Positions 12,928 through 22,094 of a DNA stretch of 64,000 nt are shown piece by piece. The stretch covers positions 620,001 to 684,000 of the forward strand of contig BDSL01000043.1 of the NCBI GenBank assembly GCA_003116995.1, read 5' to 3'. A model generated the notes under the pieces. It was not told the origin of the DNA. It did not search any database and saw nothing but the letters and a program-made list of their open reading frames with translations. Position 1 is the stretch's first letter. Every line of letters starts with the position of its first letter. Made by a program: the position numbers and the translations under genes. The stretch comes from Yamagishiella unicocca. Taxonomy: Eukaryota; Chlorophyta; Chlorophyceae; Chlamydomonadales; Volvocaceae.

Positions 12928-12979
12928 TAACGGTAACGGCAAATCCGGCAGGAGGATGGCGCGCAGGAGCCTCGACTAG
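8491..12979 (+). CDS. Papain-family (C1A) cysteine endopeptidase, secreted, with proline-rich linkers and Cys-rich modules
   Basis: Ten predicted exons: 8491-8566, 8921-9189, 9339-9422, 9590-9682, 9883-10121, 10455-10659, 10913-10998, 11243-11317, 11510-12560, 12768-12979. All have GT/AG borders and matching phases; the product is about 796 aa. Residues 1-25 form a signal peptide (core LLLLFLSI). Next come a Cys-containing N-terminal domain (from DCPSVNGYVFYRL) and a short helical propeptide-like stretch. The papain domain follows: Gln and catalytic Cys in DQGGCGSCVAFA (Cys about 224), His about 365 in GYHQVLIVGY, Asn about 383 in VKNSWGTGWG. The C-terminal half has (SP)n/(P)n linkers typical of volvocine secreted proteins, seven-plus CGDGVC...ETC...DCG modules and an 11-fold Gly-Asn tail. 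Val replaces the usual Trp after the catalytic Cys. The reading frame needs one extra base in a C9 run at 11773-11781. It is a tandem paralogue of the gene ending at 1345. The start at 8491 is chosen because it gives the signal peptide; a second ATG follows directly. Confidence 0.85.
11773..11781 (+). other. Apparent -1 frameshift in a C9 homopolymer within the protease coding sequence
   Basis: In the frame set by the catalytic Asn exon, the code after this C9 run turns into Arg-rich nonsense. With ten Cs it continues as a Pro/Ser linker and enters the Cys-rich modules, starting VPVGCGDGVCNPDETC, in frame. Exon phase at the next splice site (12560/12768) also requires the extra base. The downstream modules are intact, so this is either an assembly/sequencing slip in the homopolymer or a very recent disabling mutation. 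Confidence 0.75.
12872..12941 (+). repeat. GGCAAC hexanucleotide repeat encoding (Gly-Asn)11
   Basis: In-frame GGYAAC repeat in the last exon of the protease, giving eleven Gly-Asn pairs before a short basic C-terminus. It is a likely site of length polymorphism. Confidence 0.85.
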
Positions 12980-15900
12980 GCAGGTTCCTACCCGCCAGTC
13001 ACCACGACAGTAGAGCGTGGCGGTGGTGGTTGCTGTCGAGCACGCAACCGGCTTAACACCCCTGTCACGAGGGCCCTAATAACCTAGTCACGAGGACCGT
13101 GTATGTGCTCTACCGGAGCGTCTTCATCCGAAGGTCAGCGCATTGGTTTGGCGTTGTGCGCCATAATCAGTTATTCACAGTTGTTGCGTGCGATAATTAC
13201 ACTTCTTTTTTTGGATGAAGGTTGCCCGGTTGGCGGCATGTTTGTGGCATTTATCCGTCCGCGACAATCATCATTTGTCGTGGTGGGGAGGGTGATGTTG
13301 ATGGATGAGGGCGGTCCGTCCTCCGCAATGGAACATTGGTATTCATGGTGGTCGGTTGGTGGTTGGCGAGTGAGGGCTGATTTCTAAATAGGTTGGATGC
13401 AACCCATTCATCTAGAATTCTAGATAGGCGGTGTACAGCGGTGATCACGGAGATGAAGCGGTGATGATAATGATGCTAATGATGGTGGTGCTGATGGGTA
13501 AGGATAGTCGCCTACCCACGCACGATGCTTAGAGGGCGAGCTTTCGTCTGACTCAGCCCATGAATGTGGTGAATGAGCGAACAGGGGGATCATAGGCTTG
13601 CGTATTCGAGAGCGGAGAGGGCCTCTTGGCTGACCCTTCATGATTCATGACGTTCATTAAAGGCGCTGCGTACGCGCCACATTAGGCTCGATAGACGCGT
13701 GCAGGAGCCAGCGTTTGCCAGGTACGCCCCAGGCACCGTCCCAACATTCAGGGCAATGGCGACCAGCTGCTGCCCCTCTTTGCTGGCGGTGTTGCGGGGT
13801 GTCCGGATCGCACATGGCTGGTGTATGTACATGGATGCATGAGAAATCAGGAGATAGCTAGCGGGAGTCCTATTCGGGTCCCGGTTTCTTGTTGGGTGGT
13901 TGGGTTCGGTTAGGCGGTTGTTGAAGTGCTCCGGTCGCGCCGAGCAGGCGTGCACCTGGAGTGGCGGCGGGCTGATGGCAGATAAGGCGTCAGATGCTTA
14001 CGCGCTCGCCAATAATCGACCAACAATTGGCGCTAAATAAACGAATAAAAGGGTTGGCGAAGCGACGCGCACGGTCGGGTGCATGGTCGCCCAGGAAGAC
14101 CTGCTGGCTCCTACACTGCTGGCAGCCATGCTCAGCGCGCATATCGCGCGACAGACATTTTTGTAAGTGTCGCGGGATGTTGATTGCCTTCCGGCGAATT
14201 CAGACGAGCAAGCACCCTACACCTGCACATACTCGCTACACCTGCCGCGACCTAGCAGAGCTGTCACCTCTTTCCAGCACAGACCGCACGCATCTCATGG
14301 CCTGGGACCGGCGCCTTGGCCCATTGTAACGGATACTGCTACAACGAACTCAACGGTAACGGTAACGCTTGGCAACTTCACCATGGCACACTGCTAGTTG
14401 CTTAGCACACTGTAACATGGAATGCATGTTTTGTCCGAATGACTGATTGCGGTTAGGCCAGGGGCGGATCTGGATGTCTCGGTTGCGCCTTGCCGGAGCT
14501 AGTGCCTCCTCCAGGCAACCAAGCCGGCCGTAGCGGTTGGGGAACAGGCACATTTAATCCCTGAAGTAGCGTCCCGACCCAGCGTCCAGGCACCGGCCAT
14601 TGCGCACGTACCCGCGAAGCCCCACCGCTGAATGCTGCCGTCTCATACGTTCACCCGACTTATCTCCAAGGTCAGTTCCTCGCGACTGCACGACCTGAAA
14701 ACATGAGAGCACTGTGGACGACCCGGAAAGAAGGATCCAAGGGGCAACAGAAGGGTCCAAGCAAGGGATCCACGGGACAGCTAGCAGGATCCAAGGGATC
14801 CAAGGGACAGCAGCCAGCAGGGAACCCACATCCCCACAAGTCTATTGCACGCCCGTCAAATGGCGGTGCAGCGGACCTCGCTCCGTAGCCTCCAAACAAC
14901 CTAGGCACGTCGCGCCTCACAGCGGCGGCAAGAGGCCCCGACAGCGTGAAGTCCTTTCGACTTTCCTCACTCATGGCCCCTCCCCGTGGCTCCCCGCTCA
15001 ACTCCGAAACCATTGCTCCCTCCGCCTCGTCTCCACACCCGGCACTAGGTTCGCCATGTCCCGCCATTGGCCTGGCCCGCTGGTCCAGGGTCGTCCGTAC
15101 GTACCTGGCGGTGTCCGTCAATGCCTGCCGTACTGGCACCGATCTAGTATCGCCTCAAAGCTGCGGTGCCGGTAATTCCGTCCGTGGTGATTATGTCGAG
15201 GTTCCGCTACGTTGCAGTAATTGATGGTTTTTAAACTGTCCGCTTGGTTGCGGCTGCACTTAAAACTGACGTTAGACCCAAATGCACAGCAGCAGCGTTT
15301 ATCTCGGCGTTTATTTTGGCCCGCCTACCCCCAGCAGTCGCTGTCACTGTGTAGTTGCGGCACTTTGATGACGGTACTGCGTGTAGGTCTACTCCAAGGA
15401 GCAAGGCAGCCCGTCGGAGCTACATAGTTAGTCACGGGTGGGCTGGGTGATCGCCTTGTTGTTTTCGTTCGCCGGGTATGCTCCGGACGTAATCGAACAT
15501 TACACCAAACTTCCTTTCAGTTGCGAGGGTTCGCTGCCGATGATGCCCTTGGCCGTGTTGGGGACGGTGATGAGCGGCTATTTGGGCTATTGCTCGCGGC
15601 GGCCGAGGCAATCGAAGATGAGGACCGCCGTATCGCGTGGTTGCACAAAATGCGCACCGCCGCATCATATCATGTTGTCTACAGATGCCGCCTCGAGCTT
15701 CTTACAACCCCCCGGCGCTGCCACTGTCTTCTTCCGATACCGCTAGGGAGTGCAACCAAGGAAATTGTGTGAACAGGCCTCTCCCTCGTACGCCTCGCCA
15801 AGCCTCACTGTGCGCGCTGTAAACCGTTTCTGCTCCAAATGGTCTCCATATCTGCCCGAGCCTGGTGGGCGGGGAAGAAAACTAGGCTGGCAAGCCCCCT

Positions 15901-16190
15901 GCCCGCGGCCTGACGTCCTCGGACCGACTTGTCTGACTATCGACGCCGTGTCGCTCGACCGTACACAGCACGCAAATTAAATATGGTATATCCTGAGACG
16001 TGGTCTTATGCCCCCGGCCGCCGCCTGAGGTCTTGCCCTGGCTGCGAGTCCTCGACTCCAGGGACGACTAGCTCGTGCGTACTTCGAAACCAGGCAAGTC
16101 CCACGCCTGCAGCTGTTTCCCTGTCGCGCCCGCTTGCACGCCCTCTCTCCCACTCAAAATGCGATGCAGCTACCTATCGACAAGGCTCCT
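12980..16190. other. Spacer without a recognised gene
   Basis: No exon chain that I can support. There is a GGATCCAAGGG-type imperfect repeat around 14730-14812 and one isolated exon-like stretch at 15521-15772, listed separately. The rest looks non-coding. Confidence 0.5.
15521..15772 (+). pseudogene. Isolated exon-like open frame, unrecognised
   Basis: Directly after an acceptor-like tract (CTTCCTTTCAG) the frame reads LRGFAADDALGRVGDGDERL, then an acidic/hydrophobic helix-like stretch with AEAIEDEDRRIAWLHK, and stops at 15770-15772. The amino-acid composition looks coding, but I find neither a partner exon nor a family. It may be a relic exon of a transposed gene. Low confidence. Confidence 0.3.
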
Positions 16191-16193
16191 AAC

Positions 16194-16286
16194 GCACGTC
16201 GGTCTCTGTCTCCTCCGTCTCCCTCAGTGTCAAGCGACGTGCCCGATGGTTCTCCCTTTTGGTCTGGAACCCACTGTAACCGTTAT
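16194..16286 (+). repeat. Dispersed exon-like motif, forward copy
   Basis: CTCCGTCTCCCTCAG precedes SSDVPDGSPFWSGTHCNRYE. The GTAACCGTTA end is present. This copy opens a cluster of seven in 4.1 kb. Confidence 0.65.
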
Positions 16287-16647
16287 GAATAACAAAACAA
16301 ATCATATTTTTCATCTACGCCGAAAATTACGTGTTTCGCGCTCATCAGCCCGCGGGCGGCGGCGACCCACTCGCTACAGTACTTCGCAAGTACTTGCACA
16401 CCGGCTGTCTAGTCTTTGGGATAGTACCTTTATTTGTGCACCATTAAGGTACGTTATTGTAGTTTACGCTGTCCACCCTTAACACGGCGCTTCACTGGTT
16501 CGTCGGTTGCTGGTTCCGTTAGGTTGGTTGGTGGTCGGTTCCTGATAGGGAAGCTTCTAGTGCAAATTCCCCCTGGGGTGCTGGCTGCTGCTATTTTTGC
16601 CTACGGACTGTCGGCTGGTGTTCTGGTGGTTTGCCTATGTTTCGGTG

Positions 16648-16726
16648 CACGTCGGTCTCTGTCTCCTCTGTCTTTCTCAGTGTCAGGCAATGTGCTTCTT
16701 GGTCTGGAACCCACTGTAACCGTTAC
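16648..16726 (+). repeat. Dispersed exon-like motif, internally deleted copy
   Basis: The same 5' pyrimidine tract (TCGGTCTCTGTCTCCTCTG) and 3' end (GGAACCCACTGTAACCGTTAC). About 15 bases of the central block are missing, so the frame is broken. Confidence 0.6.
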
Positions 16727-16907
16727 AACAACGTAGGAGCGTTACCGGTCTTCGTCTGAGTGTGGGTCTGCTTGGCTTACAATGCTTTACTGCTGGTAGG
16801 GAAACCCCGGGGTGCTTGGTCGTTGCTGCTGTTTCGTCTTCTGGGCCCTTGTTCGGTTTTTCTGGTGGTTTGCTGTTTCTCAATTGAGTTGGTTTTCTGT
16901 ATGTCAT

Positions 16908-16984
16908 GTATGTCTTTCAGTGCCAGACGATGCGCGCGACAGGTTTACCTTGGGGTCTGGAGCCCACGCACTGTAATGGTTACC
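16908..16984 (+). repeat. Dispersed exon-like motif, degraded copy
   Basis: Acceptor-like GTATGTCTTTCAG, a diverged core, then GGTCTGGAGCCCACGCACTG and GTAATGGTTACC. It starts the left block of the diverged duplication. Confidence 0.5.
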
Positions 16985-17980
16985 GTCAAACGGGACAACG
17001 TGCTGGCAGGACGCCGATATTTCTTGACTGGGCCAAAAAGCAAGATGTCGGGGGGCGTCTCCTCTGTTGCTGAGCTTTCTTCGTTTTATGCTAACCAGTC
17101 TCGGAATGGGTCAGGAAAGCGAAATACGTTCCCTGTAATGGCTGGCATAACCCCCACAGGATTACGGTTTACGCAGTAAGACGTTACCTGGAACGTGAGT
17201 TTCCCTGCTGTTTCCGACCCAATCGCCGATGAGCCGAGCGTGCACCGTGCTGATGATGATTCCGGGTGGGACGACTGTACGACAACGCAATCGATGGGAC
17301 CGGCGGCCTGCTGCTGCCGCCGCCTCAGCCCTTACCCTCCGACCGCCATGCCTTCCCCGGCCCCCCCTTTTTAAATACGGCTTACGCCAAAGAATGGCCG
17401 CCAACTCGCCGGCAGCAGTAGTGGCATTGCGCACGATCAGGCCCGCTCTATGCTAACACACACGGCCGGCTCTATGCTAGCACACACGGCCGGCTCTCCT
17501 GCCCTTCCTTCTGCCTCCTTCAGTTGTCGGCGACCTGCCCGATGGCTCCCGGGCCGGACATCACGTACACTACAGTGAACTGTTATTCCGCCAGGGCTAC
17601 TACTGCTGCTGCTACCAGCTACCCGTATCATGAGCTTTTAAGGTCTGGAGCCCACTGTAACAAGTACAAGAGCGATCACCGGCTCGACGTGCGGTGGGCA
17701 CTCACGCAGACCATGGCGCCGCTAACCGCTCGGCCCTGTGTATGTACGCACCATCGACCATAAAACGGCGTTAACGGGCAGACAACAACCAAACATACAC
17801 GCCGCGATGCCGGCGGGGCCGTCCATTTGCGCGGTCGCGCGCAGCAGCTGATGCTGAGCCACCACCGTGCCGCCGCCACTGCACTCACGATTAGGGATTA
17901 CTACTGCCCCCATGAGAGCAGCACCAACAGCGCCCGTGCAATGCTGGGCACCATTGCTATGACATTACCACACGTAACAC

Positions 17981-18071
17981 GATGTCGGTTTCTATCTCCT
18001 TCATCTCCTTCAGCGTCAAGCGATGTGCCCGATGGTTCTACCTTCTGGTCTGGAACCCACCGTAACGGTTA
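17981..18071 (+). repeat. Dispersed exon-like motif, forward copy
   Basis: Well-preserved copy: TCCTTCATCTCCTTCAG, then SSDVPDGSTFWSGTHRN, ending GTAACGGTTAC. A more degraded copy split by an insertion lies at 17517-17666. Confidence 0.65.
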
Positions 18072-19940
18072 CTACTACATACAATGCTACCTCGATCGGT
18101 CCCATGGTTGCGTCCTCCTAGCTAGACCATTCAGCTGCCAACGAGTAGCTAGCGCTAGTATGTACGGGTACGTATCGCCCCCCCTCCCACCCCACCCCCC
18201 CCTCCCCCCCTCGGCCCCCCTCCGGCACCCACAAGCAAGGCCGGCGCCGTCGATCAAGCCACTGAGCGCAACTTGTACGGCACGAACATCGGCTCCAGAG
18301 CTTGCTGGCGTCCGCAGCCTCCCCAGCCTCCGAGCACATAGGGCGCTGCCGACACCTCCACCGAGCCGCATACCGGTAACTAACACAGGGCCGGCACCGC
18401 TCGCTTCCTCTGCCTGACACACCCCGGGGCTGCTGCTGTCGCCGCCAGAGCGAGCCACGTCAGCAGAAGAAGGAACAGCGAATCGCGCGCAGCAGCCCGC
18501 TGCCGTCAAGCCCACGTACGCAATAAGCTCCGTCTCCCGTCTCCAATCTCACGTATCGTAGGTTCGTAGCGGACCAGGCAACGCCCCGCCGAGCACTGTA
18601 GGCACTTAGTCATCGTTCGCAGCAGAGAAGGCACCTCCTCCGTCCCATTACGTACTGGATAGGCGGGCGATCGGCGGGGACGCACGGCGGAGCGAGAAGC
18701 AGCAGGTGGTGGGCGGCGGCGGCGGCGGCGGGCAGATAGACGGGGTGGTCGCGGAGCAGCCGCTATGTCATGCCCCACAGCAGGCTTCGGCCGTCGCTGT
18801 TCGTGCTTTCCTGGCTGGCACTCGTGGCCGACTCCAGGCCTGACTGTCGCGCGCTGTCGTTAGCTCTCAGGCTACAACTGACCAGGTCGTAGACACGTTA
18901 GCCGCAGGTGAACGCCGCAAGTCGCTACCTCTTCCGGGGACTGCCCCGGGTATCCAGACTCCCGACCGAAGCGCGGCCCACAGCTGCACTGTTGCTTGCG
19001 GGGGCAACTATGCTCGACACTGTTGTTACACGTCTGCAACTGGGCACCTCGTGCGAGAGGTTACTTCGAGCACGGCCGGGAATGCCAGGAGTGGCATCCG
19101 GCCCGTGCTAAGGCGGCGGAGGCTCTGTGGGCCCGATGTGTGCACCTAATCCCTGCGGCTCCGATCGTGAGCCAGCTACCACCTAACACCGAAAGTTACC
19201 AGACGGTATAAGACGGCGTCCGTTACTTAGTGTCAACGAACCATAACTAGCAACACACTTGCGAGATATTTCACTCCAACTGTCATGCCCAGATACGCGT
19301 TTCTGGAGCGGCACCGAAACCATGACTAATGCCCGCGAATCGTTCATGCCGGCGCTGGGGCATGACAGCTAGCAGCGAGTAGAGGCGTGCCATCATCATC
19401 AGGTGCGTTGTCGGCAGCAGCAGCGTGCGGGGATAAAGGAGCGCCAGGTTCCTTGCGAGGCGGCCCCTCGCTCCGTCCCGAAGCCAAATCACTACCTTTG
19501 TTGGTCTGAAGGTAGGGCCGCTAGGGCCGCCGTAGGGCCGCCGTAAGACCGCCGTAGGACCGCCGCAGGGCCGCCGTCTATGCATGCCTTCATGCATGCC
19601 GTGCATACGTGCCTGCTGCAACCGAAGCTGCCGTACGCGCAGCTGGCCGCGGGGACGGCGGGCGATGGCAAGCAGCTGCATGCTGCGGTGGCGACGAGGT
19701 GCGTGGCGGTGGCGACTATCTAGCTCGGCAGGGGCGGCGGCTAGATAGCGTTACGGCGGCTGCAGCTGCTTGCCGCAGCAGGAACGGCGATGCAGACCTC
19801 CCCTGTTGCTTGGGACTGTCTACCTGCGGGCACGATTATTGATGGACAGCGTATGATGAATTTCATTAGTGCGATGTGCCTGCCAGCATCAAATAAAGCC
19901 CAACCCGCGGGGAGCGGCCGCGTCCGTGAACCCCCCCCCT

Positions 19941-20008
19941 CCGCTGTCAGCGTCCTGGCAGGCGCAGTCAACGTACCGTCCTGGCCTGGAGCCCACCGTA
20001 ACAAGTAC
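19941..20008 (+). repeat. Dispersed exon-like motif, diverged copy
   Basis: Only the 3' half is clear: CCTGGCCTGGAGCCCACCGT and AACAAGTAC. It abuts the 77-bp segment at 20011-20087 that is also found in the 3.3-kb tandem units. Confidence 0.5.
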
Positions 20009-20010
20009 TG

Positions 20011-20087
20011 CCGGTGTGGGGCTGCCATGCAGAGGCTTTCGCGGCCAGGGTGCGACATGTGTCGTAGAACAACCCTGGAGTGGGAAC
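20011..20087 (+). repeat. Single outlying copy of a segment from the 3.3-kb tandem unit
   Basis: About 77 bases beginning CCGGTGTGGGGCTGCCATGC are essentially identical to 29725-29801 and to the equivalent positions in units 2 and 3 (from about 33037 and 36417). The flanking sequence is not shared. Confidence 0.8.
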
Positions 20088-20230
20088 CCTTTTTTTAACA
20101 GATTTAGGACTTGTTATAGTTGGTGCACTGCTGATGCGGGAGCCCACTTGAGCCAACGTACTCTCCGATAGTTGCGTTTGCATCCCGGGATTCTGTTCAG
20201 ACTCTTTGGTGATTTGCTGGGTGGATCCTT

Positions 20231-21640
20231 TTCCGTCTCGTCTCTTTAGAGTGTCAGGTGATGTGCCCGCTTACCTTCGGGTCTGAAGTCCATTGTAACG
20301 AAGACTATTGCTATGTTCCGCAGTGCCAGATGGGTCAATGCGCTAATAAGGCACCGATGTTTCTTGGCTGGGACGCGGGTTTTCCCGGTACTTATCAGCT
20401 GGAGGCTGCCTGTGCAACGTGCTGATGATTCTGCGTCGTCGTCCTTGGCCGACTGCACGACAATCGTCGCCACTCCTTCCACAATCCCCCCCTTCCCCCC
20501 CATTTAAATGTGTGGCATATTACGCAGTGACATTATTGCCACACCGGCTCCAGTGGCGACCAGGCCCGCTCTACGCTACATGTCACCACTACCGGACCCT
20601 CTGTCCTTCCGTCCTTTCTTCTACTTCAATGGTCGGCGACGGGGCCGTCCATTTGTGCGACAGCGCTCCACCGTCTGATGCTGCTGGTGATGCGGTCAAT
20701 GTTTAGCCGTCGTGCCACTGCTGCACCCATGACTCCTCTTCCCACCAGCAGCGCCCGACCTGCCCCGCAACATGTATGCAGTTCCTGAACGATACACGCA
20801 CACTGCCATCTAGCTACTTAGCTCGATCGGTCCCATCGCCTCCTATCTAGCCGCCACACGCGCCGCCTACCGCCTCGCCCCTAACTAGGCCATTCAGCTG
20901 CCGACCAGCAAGCCTACTGTAAATAATAAAGCATCGCACCTGCGTGCTGCCTCCCGCACCAGCAGGGCACGCTGGCGTCAGCGGCCGCGGAGCACAGCGA
21001 TAGATGCCATCGCCTCGCTCCACCGAGCCGCATACCTACACGGCGGGGCCGACATAACTACTCCCCTTGACGTCGGGGCCGCCGCCGTCGCCACCAGCGC
21101 CACGTTAGCAGAAGAAAGGCCCAGCGAGCCGCAGCCCGCTGCCGTCAAGCAGACATACAGATAGGAGCCGTCTCTGATGATCTCCCGTGCGTATCGGAGC
21201 GGATGGACCAGGGCAACGGCCCGAGCACTGCAACGGCCCGAGCACTGCACGCACGCACTTCATTCACAGGACGCAGGCGCCTCTATCTGTCCACTGCTGG
21301 GTAGATAGCTTCTGGGCGATTTGCGGGGACGGAGCGAGGTGGTGGTGGGCTCCGCAGGGTGCGTGGACAGGCGGCGCCGCTATCGGTAGCAGCGAGTAGA
21401 GCTGCATCATCATGTCTGCCGCATGCGCCTGTCGTCGTACGTGTCTGCCACAAGCGCCTGTTGTCGTACGTGTCTGCCGCATGCGCCTGTTGTCGAACCC
21501 GCGCGTAAATAATGCAGGGCCGCGGCGACTTCGGTGACTGGAATTCATGGCTGGAGGAAATTCAGCCAGAGGCACGGTTGCTGTGTAGAAGCGCGCGGCG
21601 GCGGCTATAAAGTACGGCGGCGGCATGCAGCCGCTTACTT
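20231..21640 (+). repeat. Diverged block duplication, right copy
   Basis: Partner of 16900-19420. It starts with a dispersed-motif copy at 20231-20303, which is followed by a Cys-rich open stretch containing CYVPQCQMGQC and stopping near 20424. This may be the only place where the exon following the motif can still be read. The remainder is degenerate. Confidence 0.5.
21413..21497 (+). repeat. 29-bp tandem repeat, three copies
   Basis: Three units beginning TGTCTGCC at 21413, 21442 and 21471, containing GCGCCTGTYGTCGTACG. Confidence 0.7.
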
Positions 21641-21816
21641 GCTGCCCAACGTAGGTTCCTCAAGTGCGGAGCTCCCCTGGATCGTAGATACCTGCGGGAC
21701 ACCAATGAGGAGGACTACGACAGTAAATATTTGGTAATTGTGCAATCAAATAAAGTTATTAACCGCCGGCGACAAGCTCGCTCCCAACTACGTGCGTGTT
21801 ATACTCTGCGCTTGTG

Positions 21817-21913
21817 GTAACTGTTACAGTGGGTTCCAGACCAAGAGGTAGAACCATCGGTCACATCGCCTGACACTGAGGAAGACGGAGGAGACAGAGA
21901 CCGACGTGCACCG
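21817..21913 (-). repeat. Dispersed exon-like motif, full reverse copy
   Basis: Best reverse copy. It begins GTAACTGTTACAGTGGGTTC and ends with the reverse complement of the pyrimidine tract (GAAGACGGAGGAGACAGAGA). It proves that the family inserts in both orientations. Confidence 0.65.
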
Positions 21914-22094
21914 GAACAAAGGCAAGCCACCAGAACACCAATCGACAGGCCATCCATAGGCAACTCTGCGCTGTTGGGATTCTGCCCCTAAGGACCCGCA
22001 CCTACATACCTTACGCTGTAGATGGTCAGCAGGTGGGCATGCGCGGGTGGGCAGCCATGTATGACGGAACACGGCTGCCGGAAGGTCACCCTCG

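Larger units (their letters stand above)
16900..19420 (+). repeat. Diverged block duplication, left copy
   Basis: Segments here align in order and in the same orientation with 20231-21640. The pairs are roughly 17200-17460 with 20410-20580, 17815-17900 with 20640-20720, 18420-18620 with 21075-21250 and 19370-19420 with 21385-21410. Divergence is heavy, with indels. No intact gene is visible, and long antisense or C-rich frames around 18.1-18.5 kb are compositional. Confidence 0.5.

Noticed and set aside
18087..18515. 142-aa minus-strand frame at 18.1-18.5 kb
   Set aside because: Gly/Arg-rich, lies in a degenerate repeat block, and not preserved in the partner block at 20.2-21.6 kb.
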